NCBI GenBank assembly: GCA_020059785.1 | Contig: JAGVBL010000146.1 | Location: 1-13,063, forward strand | DNA length: 13,063 nucleotides | Direction: 5' to 3' | DNA from: Ignavibacteriales bacterium | GTDB lineage: Bacteria > Bacteroidota > Ignavibacteria > Ignavibacteriales > Melioribacteraceae | Shown: positions 5,661-13,063 of the stretch, in pieces | Layout of the letters: each line of letters opens with the position of its first letter | Numbering within the stretch: the first letter of the stretch is position 1 | Position numbers and translations under genes: made by a program | The notes under the pieces: model-generated | Databases searched by the model: none | Told to the model about the DNA's origin: nothing | What the model saw: the letters and a program-made list of their open reading frames with translations, nothing else

Positions 5661-7217
5661 GTGAAGCCTGTTGTTTGTATATATTGTGAAGGAACCGACA
5701 CTAAAATTGCTGTTGTAACAAAAGAGAAAGACTCTATAAAGATTCAGCGAGTTGCATCCTTAACAATGTCTTCTTCTCTTCAACAAGCAGTAAGGAAACA
5801 ATCTCTTGAAGAAATTGACAGCACACTCCCTTCAAATAACGACCTCTCATTCGACAACCTGGATGAAGTAACTCAAGACGAACCTTTAAGTGATAATTCG
5901 GATGTTGGACAACTTCAATCTTCTTTATACGGACTAAAATTAAACCAGCATCAATTTATCCCTATTATAACTGAACCGATAGTTAATTACCATATGTATG
6001 ATGGTCCGCGAGATGATAATAGAAAAAAATTACTTCAACTTGTTGCAAATGACATTCAGACAGTTAAGGGTATTTCAGTAGAACTTGATTCGGTTGATGT
6101 GACCGAACTTAACGACAAGGCAATGTTGAGTGTATTTATTGAAGGTGAAATACCATGTGTTCACCTTGTAAACTTACTTGCAAATTATAATAACCGTCGA
6201 TATTTCAAAATTCCTACTGTAAAAACGGCTGAGTTATCTCTGGCATATTATGTTAGTAAAACAAATAAATTTTTTCCGGAAGATAATACACTAATAATTT
6301 ACATCGGCAAGGAATATAGCAAGTTAATTTTTCTTGAAGGACAAAAACTTAAACATATCGGCGCCACTTTAGATATTGGAACTAAAAATCTTCATACATA
6401 CGATGTCTATTTCTCAAAGATTCTTCTCGAAATGGAAAATGGCGGAATTCCAAAACTTGATAACATAATTCTTTGCGGAGAAGACCGATCGGAAAATTTA
6501 ATATTATCATTTTTCGGAACATTCCCGGAAGCAAATGTTAGCGAATTAAAATTTGAAAACTTCGATACATCATTAATTACTGACGAAGACACTAAAAATC
6601 TTGCGCTTTATGCTATACCAATCTCCTCGGCAATTGAATATTTTGATGAACTGGATAAACTTCATGTAGGCGTAAATTTCCTTCCGAAATATATTCAAGA
6701 GCGGCAAAAGTTCTTTCAATTTGGTTGGCACAGCTATGCAATTCTTCCGCTCTTATTTGGAGCAACATTCTTTTTTACATTCCAGATACTGTCGAGTTAC
6801 CGGGAAATGAAAGAACTCGATTTTGAAATTGAAAGATTAACCGCACTCCAGCAGCAAAATCAAGCTCTGGTTGAAGAAATTTCTCCTCTCGAACGGCGTA
6901 TTAATAGTTTTGATGCTACACAGGCAATACTGGATTCCGCTGTAACGGGGTCCGGAATCTGGAATAATACACTCGTTAAAGTCTCTGATTTTATTGAGCG
7001 GAGAAGAAATTTCTGGATAACACGTTTAGAGACGGTAGCCCCCGATGAAGTGAAGGTGGACGGTTATGCTCTTTCAAGGAGTGTACTTACAGAATTTGCA
7101 CAAACAAATAATACTGCACTTCTCAAATTCATTAACTATGAACCCTTAAGAGAAAAGAGTGCATTTGCTTATACAATTAATTTTAAAATTGGACAGGACA
7201 CTGTTACAACAAAATGA
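5661..7217 (+). CDS. pilM-pilN: PilM-PilN fusion (GspL-like alignment-complex protein)
   Basis: A 518-residue fusion. Residues 1-335 form an actin-like PilM-type domain: a degenerate phosphate-1 strand VVCIYCEGTDTKIAVV (4-19), a low-complexity acidic insert (about 36-90), a second phosphate-like strand LIIYIGKEYSKLIFLEG (211-227), and IILCGED near 269-275. Residues 336-518 form a complete PilN: the hallmark N-terminal peptide VNFLPKY (338-344, family INLLP), a transmembrane helix (about 356-378), a coiled coil (about 379-418) and a ferredoxin-like PilN periplasmic domain (about 430-512, WITRLETVAPDEVKVDGYA at 452-470). It would sit in the inner membrane and join the cytoplasmic ring to the periplasmic PilO. 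The GTG start lies 5 bases after the pilT stop; the next Met (36) would remove the first strand of the actin fold. The stop overlaps the next gene by ATGA. GspL has the same cytoplasmic-plus-membrane plan, so a GspL label is also defensible. Confidence 0.85.
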   Translation: MKPVVCIYCEGTDTKIAVVTKEKDSIKIQRVASLTMSSSLQQAVRKQSLEEIDSTLPSNNDLSFDNLDEVTQDEPLSDNSDVGQLQSSLYGLKLNQHQFIPIITEPIVNYHMYDGPRDDNRKKLLQLVANDIQTVKGISVELDSVDVTELNDKAMLSVFIEGEIPCVHLVNLLANYNNRRYFKIPTVKTAELSLAYYVSKTNKFFPEDNTLIIYIGKEYSKLIFLEGQKLKHIGATLDIGTKNLHTYDVYFSKILLEMENGGIPKLDNIILCGEDRSENLILSFFGTFPEANVSELKFENFDTSLITDEDTKNLALYAIPISSAIEYFDELDKLHVGVNFLPKYIQERQKFFQFGWHSYAILPLLFGATFFFTFQILSSYREMKELDFEIERLTALQQQNQALVEEISPLERRINSFDATQAILDSAVTGSGIWNNTLVKVSDFIERRRNFWITRLETVAPDEVKVDGYALSRSVLTEFAQTNNTALLKFINYEPLREKSAFAYTINFKIGQDTVTTK

Positions 7218-8101
7218 CCAGTAAAGTTAAAAATACCATAATTATGATCCTTATACTTATTGCAATTGTAGTTGGCGGAGGACTGTTTAATTATGTATTT
7301 CTTAAGGGTAAAATTGCAGACAGGGAAGCTAAAGTAAAAGATTTAAAATTATTCCAGCTTGATACTGAAGCACTCGAACTTCAGTTAGTTTCATTAAAAA
7401 CGAAAGTAGTCCAGCTCGATTCTATTCTAGAAAACAGAAAGTATAATATCCCGTTTAATTTGCCGCAGTCAGACTTTTTTGATTTTGTTAACAGGGTAAG
7501 TTTCTCTTTCTCACCGGATTCTTATGTGAATATTGAATACAACGATATGGAAGTTGGATCGAATTTTAATATCTATCACTATACTTTAAACGGCATTGCG
7601 GAATTTAATGATCTAAATAATCTCATCTATGCAATAGAAGAGAGTAAACTGTTAAAGAAGATTTCTTCTGTAAGCATTTCGAATAATGTAAAAGTGGATA
7701 CTGATGGTACGCCCCATTACCTGGTTAACTACAATTTTAAAGTCGTGGTTTATTTTTCTAATGACGATCGTTTTTTTGTTAAGAGTTATAAAGAAAATTC
7801 ACTTGTACCAAATCCTGTTTATGATATTTTCTATCCTTTAATTAGAAATGAAATTCCACCAAATAAAGATGGACTTCTCGATGTTCAATCGGCTTCTTTA
7901 CTGGCATTAATTCCTGATGGTGCCTTTCTTGCCGATGCAAATGGAAACACTTACTTATTGTGGGAAGGCGATAAGGTTTATCTCGGCTATCTGACAAATA
8001 TCAATTATCAGACTAATGAGGTAAGTTTTGTTCTTAACAAAGGCGGAATAATTGAATCAGTTACACTGAAACTTGATAAAGAAAAAAAGCAGAGTAAATA
8101 A
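7214..8101 (+). CDS. pilO: PilO-like protein with C-terminal PilP/GspC-like domain
   Basis: A 295-residue inner-membrane protein of the alignment complex. It has one transmembrane helix (about 8-29), a coiled coil (about 32-75), and a PilO-type ferredoxin-like domain (about 84-182; YHYTLNGIAEFNDLNNLIYA at 121-140). After a linker (about 183-198) a small beta domain (about 199-288) resembles the PilP/GspC homology region. Its visible features are NPVYDIFYP, strands LLALIPDGAFLADANGNTY, the WEGDKVYLGYLTNI turn, and a final VTLKL strand, matching the family pattern G-x-A-x-x-D-x-x-G-x-x-Y-x-V-x-x-GD. PilP normally docks on the secretin N-domains and is normally a lipoprotein; here it is tethered through PilO. 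The start ATG overlaps the previous stop (ATGA, 7214-7217), and the secretin begins one base after the stop. The PilO part is fairly sure, the PilP part somewhat less so. Confidence 0.8.
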   Translation: MTSKVKNTIIMILILIAIVVGGGLFNYVFLKGKIADREAKVKDLKLFQLDTEALELQLVSLKTKVVQLDSILENRKYNIPFNLPQSDFFDFVNRVSFSFSPDSYVNIEYNDMEVGSNFNIYHYTLNGIAEFNDLNNLIYAIEESKLLKKISSVSISNNVKVDTDGTPHYLVNYNFKVVVYFSNDDRFFVKSYKENSLVPNPVYDIFYPLIRNEIPPNKDGLLDVQSASLLALIPDGAFLADANGNTYLLWEGDKVYLGYLTNINYQTNEVSFVLNKGGIIESVTLKLDKEKKQSK

Positions 8102-8102
8102 A

Positions 8103-9344
8103 ATGAAAAAGCTAATTATCATTTGTCTGTTTATAACTTTGTTTGCAGATATTGATGCACAGGTTGATCTGAAACAAAAACTTCAAGGATATGTTAATCC
8201 GAATGAATTAGTGACGCTATCGGAAAATATTTCCTTCGATCAGGCTATTCAGGTCCTAAGTACGGTTAGCGAAAAAATAACGGGAAAGAGAATTGTTTCT
8301 ACTGCCTCCGTTACTGTTCCAATAGGTGTTGAACTTGATAAAATACAATATAAGAAAGCCCTGTTTATTATTGCACAGTATCATAATTTAATGGTTGAAG
8401 AAACCGAATCTGTTATTATTGTTAAGAAAAAAGATTCCGGCAAAGAACAATTAACGGCAGATATTTATGCTTCGGTTGACGACCGCGAAGTTAAAATAAC
8501 CGCCCTTATGTTCGAAGCAAATGTTTCTGAAATGCAAGAGCGCGGAATTAACTGGCAGTTCTTACTTTCAAGATCCGGTCTCTCTATTGGCGGTGATTTT
8601 ACAAGTGTTCAGGAACAGCAGCAATCATCATCAACAACATCACAGGTTCAACAGAAACCACCCGCTTTCGATTTAGCGAGCGCATCAACATTTGAAATGG
8701 GCAAGTTCAAAGGGAACGCAACTGCTCTTTTTAGATTTTTTGAAACCGAAAATCTTGGAGAAATTTTTGCAAGACCAACCGTAACTGTTAGAAATAATAT
8801 TCAGGGACGAGCGCAGGTCGGCTCTGATTTTTCAATTAAGGAAAGAGACTTTGCCGGTAATTTGATAGATAAATTCTATTCTACCGGAACAATTATAGAG
8901 GTTACTCCACATATTTATAAAGAAGATGGTATTGACTATATTTTATTGCGGTTAAAGGTTGAGCGCAGTTCGGCAATTCCAGGTGTAATTAGCACTGAAA
9001 TTAGAAAGACCGAAGCAAATACAAGTGTTATGCTCCTCGATGGCGAGGAAACTGCAATCGGCGGTCTTATTGTTTATGAAGAAACTACAGTTAGAAGAGG
9101 AATTCCATTTCTTAAAGATTTGCCATGGTGGGTACTTGGGATAAGATATTTAGCCGGTTATGATTCAAAAGATGTTGCTAAAAAAGAAATTATTATGCTT
9201 ATAAAAGCAGAAATTCTTCCCTCGCTAAAAGAAAGAGTTTCAAAGCAGAGAGACAACGAAGTTCTTAAGAAACAGATAAAAGAAAATTCGGAAGAAGTGG
9301 ATAAAATAAAATCCCAATTGAAGAAAAACGAAGAAGAAAAGTAA
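8103..9344 (+). CDS. pilQ: short outer-membrane secretin (PilQ/GspD type)
   Basis: A 413-residue secretin, expected to form the outer-membrane pore through which the pilus passes. ATG 8103 gives a clean signal peptide (MKKLIIICLFITLFADIDA, 1-19, probably cut before Gln20); a frame-compatible TTG at 8073 would bury this signal and overlap the previous gene. One N-terminal STN/N0-like domain is visible (about 41-108; ISFDQAIQVLS and ALFIIAQYHNLMVEE). The secretin core (about 117-373) has ARPTVTVRNNIQGRAQVGSDF-like strands (223-243) and the C-terminal signature LLDGEETAIGGL (311-322), then GIPFLKDLPWW (333-343). A Gln/Ser/Thr-rich loop (170-185) interrupts the core. The last 40 residues form a highly charged coiled-coil tail. 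It is far shorter than typical PilQ (about 700 residues): no AMIN domains and no N1-N3 series are evident. No lipobox is present. Confidence 0.9.
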   Translation: MKKLIIICLFITLFADIDAQVDLKQKLQGYVNPNELVTLSENISFDQAIQVLSTVSEKITGKRIVSTASVTVPIGVELDKIQYKKALFIIAQYHNLMVEETESVIIVKKKDSGKEQLTADIYASVDDREVKITALMFEANVSEMQERGINWQFLLSRSGLSIGGDFTSVQEQQQSSSTTSQVQQKPPAFDLASASTFEMGKFKGNATALFRFFETENLGEIFARPTVTVRNNIQGRAQVGSDFSIKERDFAGNLIDKFYSTGTIIEVTPHIYKEDGIDYILLRLKVERSSAIPGVISTEIRKTEANTSVMLLDGEETAIGGLIVYEETTVRRGIPFLKDLPWWVLGIRYLAGYDSKDVAKKEIIMLIKAEILPSLKERVSKQRDNEVLKKQIKENSEEVDKIKSQLKKNEEEK

Positions 9345-9350
9345 AGCATA

Positions 9351-9378
9351 AAAAATAATTCTTTATCTGAATATTTTT
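9351..9378. other. AT-rich hairpin between secretin and kinase genes
   Basis: AAAAATAATTC (9351-9361) and GAATATTTTT (9369-9378) pair along ten positions with one bulged A, around a 7-nt loop. The stem is almost purely A-T but has T's on its 3' side, so it could act as a weak terminator of the pilus operon or simply fold in the mRNA. The 62-base gap 9345-9406 otherwise shows no clear promoter. Confidence 0.35.
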
Positions 9379-9406
9379 AAAATAAGTGTAATGAAGCATA
9401 CTAATT

Positions 9407-12400
9407 ATGACTCTTCATGTTCGCCTGATATTAATTACGTTCATAATTCTTATTATTTCATCATTTGCCACGACGTTAATTTACTATAACCTTACCGGGC
9501 AGCTTTTATCCAAATATCAAACTCAAAACATCCTTAATTCTACTAACGATTTTGTTTTTACATTTCAGAATTCATTGCAGCAGGTGGACGAAGATTTCAA
9601 CGAGATTTCTCCTAAACTTGGTTATTTCAAAAATGTGAATTTAGATTCAACCGGCATCGATTTTATTTTTACACTGGTAAATGATTCATTGATAAGTAAT
9701 ACAGAATTTCGTGTTAAGTCGAACAATTTTCTGAATTTCCGATCCAGATCTTTCAGACAATTATTCACCGATAATCCGAACATAGTTTTACGTTATAATA
9801 ACCTGAATAACGGAAAAGTTTATTATTATGGATTTTTAATTACATCAGAATTTCTTGATAAGATTGGCGAAAAAATTAATGCGGATGTTGCCTTAGTAAT
9901 AAATAATGCACCGGTCGAGATTTCAAAATCGAACAAAAATCAAACTTACCTTTTAAGTATAATCAACGCTATTAACAATCTTAAATTCCGGAACAACTAT
10001 GATATATTTAGCGAAGAATTAGAGAATGTCGATTTCGAATCAGCCAAGGTAACACCGCACCAAATTTTGACTCCCGGCGGTAAGATTAGTTTTATTGTTT
10101 TCAATACTTTTCAGGAAGGTGTAAGCTTAAGAGAGACATTAAAAAATGTTATGTTTATAATTGTTGTTTCGGGAAGTGCCCTTACTTTTATAATTGTTTT
10201 GCTTTTCACCACAAAACTTAGAAAACAAATTGCACTTTTAAGTGAAGCCGCAGAAATAATAAAACATGGGAACCTGAAACACCGTGTTCCGATAATATCA
10301 AAAGATGAAGTTGGAAAACTCGGTGAGACATTCAATTCTATGCTGGATGAAATTAACCGTAAAGAAGAAGCTGAAAAAGAGTACACTGAATTTATTACGC
10401 TAATGAATCAAAACCCGACTTTAAAAGAAGTATCTGAAGCGGCGCTTACAAAAATTATTAAATCTACCAATCTTGCTTTTGGTGTTCTTTACCTGGTTGA
10501 AGAAAATAATCTTAGATTAATTTCTTCTTCTGGTATTGGTAAGAATATTGTTCAGCCGATTCAGAGTATGGATCTTTACAGCAATGCAATAGAGAAAAAG
10601 GAAGTTGTGGAATTTAATTTTCATGAAAACTATCCGGAAATTAAGACGGGACTTACATCTGTAAAACTAAAATACATTTTAATCTATCCTATAATTAACA
10701 ATAAAGAGACAATTGCCATACTGGAACTGGCATCGGAATCTGAACCGGCTGGTAAAATTAAAGAGTACATAAGTAATATTCATGAGCAGCTTGCTATCGG
10801 GTTGATTAATGCAAGGTCGCTCGAGCAATTAGAAAATATTGTTCAGGAACTGAAAAGACTTAATGAAGAATACCAGAAACAGAACAAGCAGATTTTGGAA
10901 CAGAACGAAGAACTCAAAGAATTACATAAACAGATTAATGAAAAAGCAATTGAATTAGAAAAACAGAGGCTAAAAGCAGTAGAGCTTACTAAAGTTAAAT
11001 CCCAGTTTCTTGCAAGCATGTCCCATGAATTGAGAACGCCTCTAATATCAATACTCGGATTAACAGAACTGATATTAAAAGACGATTTTACTCCGGTTAA
11101 ATCTAAAGAAAGACTTGGAATTGTTTTTAGAAACGGGAAAAAACTTTTAGGAATGATTACTAATATTCTTGAGTTCTCTAAAATAGAATCGGGTAAGATT
11201 GAGATTAAGAAGGATAATTTTTTATTGAACGATTTGCTGGAAGAAATAAGACAGAATATAGAACCGATTTCTAAAGAGAAAAAACTAAATTTTTATATAC
11301 AAAAACCAACCGGTAAAAATTTTCTAGTTAACACAGACAAAAGCAAACTGGAACAGATACTGAATAATTTGCTTACTAATTCGGTAAAGTTTACGGAAGC
11401 GGGTGAAATAATTCTTTCGATTAACATGGAGAATAATAACGGACTTAGCTTTGTTATAAAGGATACTGGAATTGGTATTTCCGCAGAAAATCAACGATTG
11501 ATATTTTCAGAATTTCGTCAGCTTGATGGAAGCACATCGCGTAAATACGGCGGAGCCGGATTAGGATTAGCTATTACAAAACGATATGTAGAATTGCTTG
11601 GCGGCACCCTATCGGTTAATAGTATGGTTAACCAGGGAGCTGAGTTTAGTTTCACAATAGATGATGTAATTCTGGATATAATTGATATCCCGGCTCAAAA
11701 ATTTCTTCTACTGGATGATGGAACAAGTGATTTTTCACAATCTAAAACGGTAATGATTTATTGTAACAAAACAGAAACAAAAAAATTAATTGCGGATTAC
11801 TTCGGCTCATACAACTATAACATTTTACCTTTTGGTCCGGATGATCTTCAAAATCCGTCCTTCAATCTTACTCATGAAGATTCAATAATATTTTGCTTCA
11901 ACGAAAATCAACCTAACATTTGGCAAACAGTAGTGAATCTTAAAGCAAACATATCAGCACAGGACTGTAATGTTATTATTATTTCAATATTGGAAAAAGA
12001 AAAAGTCGGCTGGATGCTTCCTGTTCACGACATTCTGGTAAAACCGCTTACTCAAAATGGAATAAGAAATGTTATCCTCAGAATTGAATCTTTTGCAGAA
12101 TCAAAAGTATCAAGAATATTTTTTGTGAGTCCGAATAAAGAAGAGTTCACAATAACATTCGGATCAGATAACTTAAATGAAAATGTGAAGTATTATAAGG
12201 AACCGGATGAAGCTTTTAATGATCTTAATAGGGAATCTTTTCAGATTGTGCTTATTGACTTTGATTCTTTTCAAACAGACGCATTGAGGTATTTATTTAA
12301 CATAAGCAGATATAAACTAACAAAGAATGTTTATTCTATTTTCTATTCCGATAAAGATTCGTCCAGGATTGATTTCATTAAATTGCATAAGGAATTAGAA

Positions 12401-12943
12401 CACCTGACGCTAAAAAATAAAAATCACCCTCTGGATGTATTAAAAGATTTGAAAGACCGGCTGAAGATAGAAGAAAGTATAGTAAATCAAAAACAAAAAC
12501 TAATTGAAGAAAATGTTATCGATAATTATTCGGTAGAGGATAAAAGAGCTGATGCGGACTATAAGCACACAGTTCTGATTGTTGATGACGATCCAGATAC
12601 GCTTTTTACAATTGGTGAAATAGTAAAAGAGATGAACTACGATACGATATTTGCCCATAATGGAATGGAATGTTTGGTAATGCTAAATCATATAAAGCCC
12701 GATTTGATATTGCTCGATATTATGATGCCGCAGATGGATGGATTCGAAACTGTTAAAAGAATCAGAAGCGATAGTCGGTTTTCTTCTATTCCAACTATTG
12801 CGCTTACAGCATACGCAATGCTTGATAACAAAAATGTAGTAACAAAAAACGGCTTTAATGATCTTGTTACTAAACCTGTTAATTCTTCTCTTCTTGCTTC
12901 TAAAATTAATCTATATATAAAGAGTAAGGTAAGTTTAAAATGA
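9407..12943 (+). CDS. hybrid sensor histidine kinase with periplasmic sensor, GAF and receiver domains
   Basis: A 1178-residue membrane hybrid kinase. In order: transmembrane helix (about 6-28); periplasmic region (about 29-247) with a CACHE-like look (YYYGFLITSEFLDKIGEKI, ADVALVINN); transmembrane helix (about 248-269); HAMP (about 271-322); GAF-like domain (about 335-468); coiled coil (about 470-530). HisKA follows with phospho-acceptor His540 (SMSHELRTPL), and HATPase with N box (N654, N658), G1 DTGIG (686-690) and G2 GGAGLG (715-720). Two degenerate receiver-like domains come next (about 778-895 and 900-1000). The canonical receiver (about 1052-1175) has acidic residues D1060-D1062, phospho-acceptor D1104, T1134 and K1156. 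An upstream in-frame TGA (9392-9394) makes ATG 9407 the only usual start; no good Shine-Dalgarno precedes it. Its stop overlaps the next gene (ATGA). The signal and target are unknown; pilus control is only suggested by position. Confidence 0.93.
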   Translation: MTLHVRLILITFIILIISSFATTLIYYNLTGQLLSKYQTQNILNSTNDFVFTFQNSLQQVDEDFNEISPKLGYFKNVNLDSTGIDFIFTLVNDSLISNTEFRVKSNNFLNFRSRSFRQLFTDNPNIVLRYNNLNNGKVYYYGFLITSEFLDKIGEKINADVALVINNAPVEISKSNKNQTYLLSIINAINNLKFRNNYDIFSEELENVDFESAKVTPHQILTPGGKISFIVFNTFQEGVSLRETLKNVMFIIVVSGSALTFIIVLLFTTKLRKQIALLSEAAEIIKHGNLKHRVPIISKDEVGKLGETFNSMLDEINRKEEAEKEYTEFITLMNQNPTLKEVSEAALTKIIKSTNLAFGVLYLVEENNLRLISSSGIGKNIVQPIQSMDLYSNAIEKKEVVEFNFHENYPEIKTGLTSVKLKYILIYPIINNKETIAILELASESEPAGKIKEYISNIHEQLAIGLINARSLEQLENIVQELKRLNEEYQKQNKQILEQNEELKELHKQINEKAIELEKQRLKAVELTKVKSQFLASMSHELRTPLISILGLTELILKDDFTPVKSKERLGIVFRNGKKLLGMITNILEFSKIESGKIEIKKDNFLLNDLLEEIRQNIEPISKEKKLNFYIQKPTGKNFLVNTDKSKLEQILNNLLTNSVKFTEAGEIILSINMENNNGLSFVIKDTGIGISAENQRLIFSEFRQLDGSTSRKYGGAGLGLAITKRYVELLGGTLSVNSMVNQGAEFSFTIDDVILDIIDIPAQKFLLLDDGTSDFSQSKTVMIYCNKTETKKLIADYFGSYNYNILPFGPDDLQNPSFNLTHEDSIIFCFNENQPNIWQTVVNLKANISAQDCNVIIISILEKEKVGWMLPVHDILVKPLTQNGIRNVILRIESFAESKVSRIFFVSPNKEEFTITFGSDNLNENVKYYKEPDEAFNDLNRESFQIVLIDFDSFQTDALRYLFNISRYKLTKNVYSIFYSDKDSSRIDFIKLHKELEHLTLKNKNHPLDVLKDLKDRLKIEESIVNQKQKLIEENVIDNYSVEDKRADADYKHTVLIVDDDPDTLFTIGEIVKEMNYDTIFAHNGMECLVMLNHIKPDLILLDIMMPQMDGFETVKRIRSDSRFSSIPTIALTAYAMLDNKNVVTKNGFNDLVTKPVNSSLLASKINLYIKSKVSLK

Positions 12944-13063
12944 AAAAAATTCTTGTTATTGATGATTATCCGGATAATGTTTTTCTTTTACAGGACCGAT
13001 TGGAACGTGAAGGATTTGAAGTATTAAAAGCATATGACGGTGAAATGGGAATTCAAAAAGCAA
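12940..13063 (+). CDS. response regulator, receiver domain (5' part, cut by window end)
   Basis: The reading frame opens MKKILVIDDYPDN and continues VFLLQDRLEREGFEV, LKAYDGEMGIQKA to the window edge (41 codons). This is the first strand, acidic pair (IDD) and first helix of a CheY-like receiver. The phospho-acceptor Asp and any output domain lie outside the window, so whether it is a stand-alone receiver, a diguanylate cyclase or a DNA-binding regulator cannot be said. The ATG overlaps the kinase stop (ATGA, 12940-12943), which implies translational coupling and that the two act in one phosphorelay. Confidence 0.92.
   Translation, partial: MKKILVIDDYPDNVFLLQDRLEREGFEVLKAYDGEMGIQKA

Noticed and set aside
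8073..8102. Upstream TTG start adding ten residues to the secretin
   Set aside because: It would lie inside the PilO gene and place MIKKKSRVNK before an otherwise textbook signal peptide. ATG 8103 is one base after the previous stop and fits better.
10111..10386. 91-codon frame on the minus strand inside the kinase
   Set aside because: It is antisense to the second transmembrane and HAMP region of a clear gene and has no family features; it is a shadow frame, as are the other minus-strand frames in the window.
1..13063. CRISPR array, tRNA, insertion sequence or attachment site
   Set aside because: No regularly spaced repeats, no cloverleaf with conserved T-loop, no transposase and no terminal inverted repeats were seen on either strand.

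Overview
All genes in this AT-rich window lie on the + strand. The window carries a nearly complete, compact type IV pilus (T4P) operon, followed by a large sensor kinase and the start of a response regulator. The AT-rich codon use, the Q-rule-like signal peptide end (DAQ) on the secretin, and a pilin family that I recall from Ignavibacteria-type genomes together suggest a free-living member of the Ignavibacteriota / Chlorobi-Bacteroidota lineage. That taxonomic call is an inference; there is no rRNA or marker gene here to settle it.

Layout: (1) Bases 1-50 are probably the last codons of an unidentified upstream gene. (2) Bases 51-280 are non-coding and hold weak promoter candidates. (3) Bases 281-1107 hold two tandem, paralogous, leaderless pilin-like genes, followed by a strong Rho-independent terminator (1133-1171). 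(4) Bases 1189-4335 hold pilC (platform) and pilB (assembly ATPase). (5) Bases 4426-9344 hold pilT (retraction-type ATPase), a PilM-PilN fusion, a PilO protein with a C-terminal PilP-like domain, and a short secretin. These genes are almost contiguous: the gap is 5 nt between pilT and pilMN, there is an ATGA overlap between pilMN and pilOP, and the gap is 1 nt between pilOP and pilQ. (6) Bases 9407-12943 hold a 1178-residue hybrid histidine kinase with a periplasmic sensor, HAMP, GAF, coiled coil, HisKA, HATPase, two degenerate receiver-like domains and one canonical receiver. Its ATGA overlaps the start of a response regulator cut by the window end.

How it works together: PilB powers pilin insertion at the PilC platform. 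PilMN and PilOP form the inner-membrane alignment complex that connects to the outer-membrane secretin. The PilT-like protein would drive retraction. No prepilin peptidase (pilD) is present in the window. The adjacent kinase and regulator may control or be controlled with the pilus, but only adjacency and orientation support that.

What is unusual: the four alignment genes pilM/N/O/P are collapsed into two fused genes, a GspL/GspC-like arrangement inside a T4P operon with a retraction ATPase. The PilM actin-like domain has tyrosine where both catalytic-loop aspartates are expected. The PilT protein has Ala-Ala in place of Glu-Asp in its Asp box. The pilins lack both a basic leader and Glu5. 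The terminator sits between the pilins and the machinery genes.
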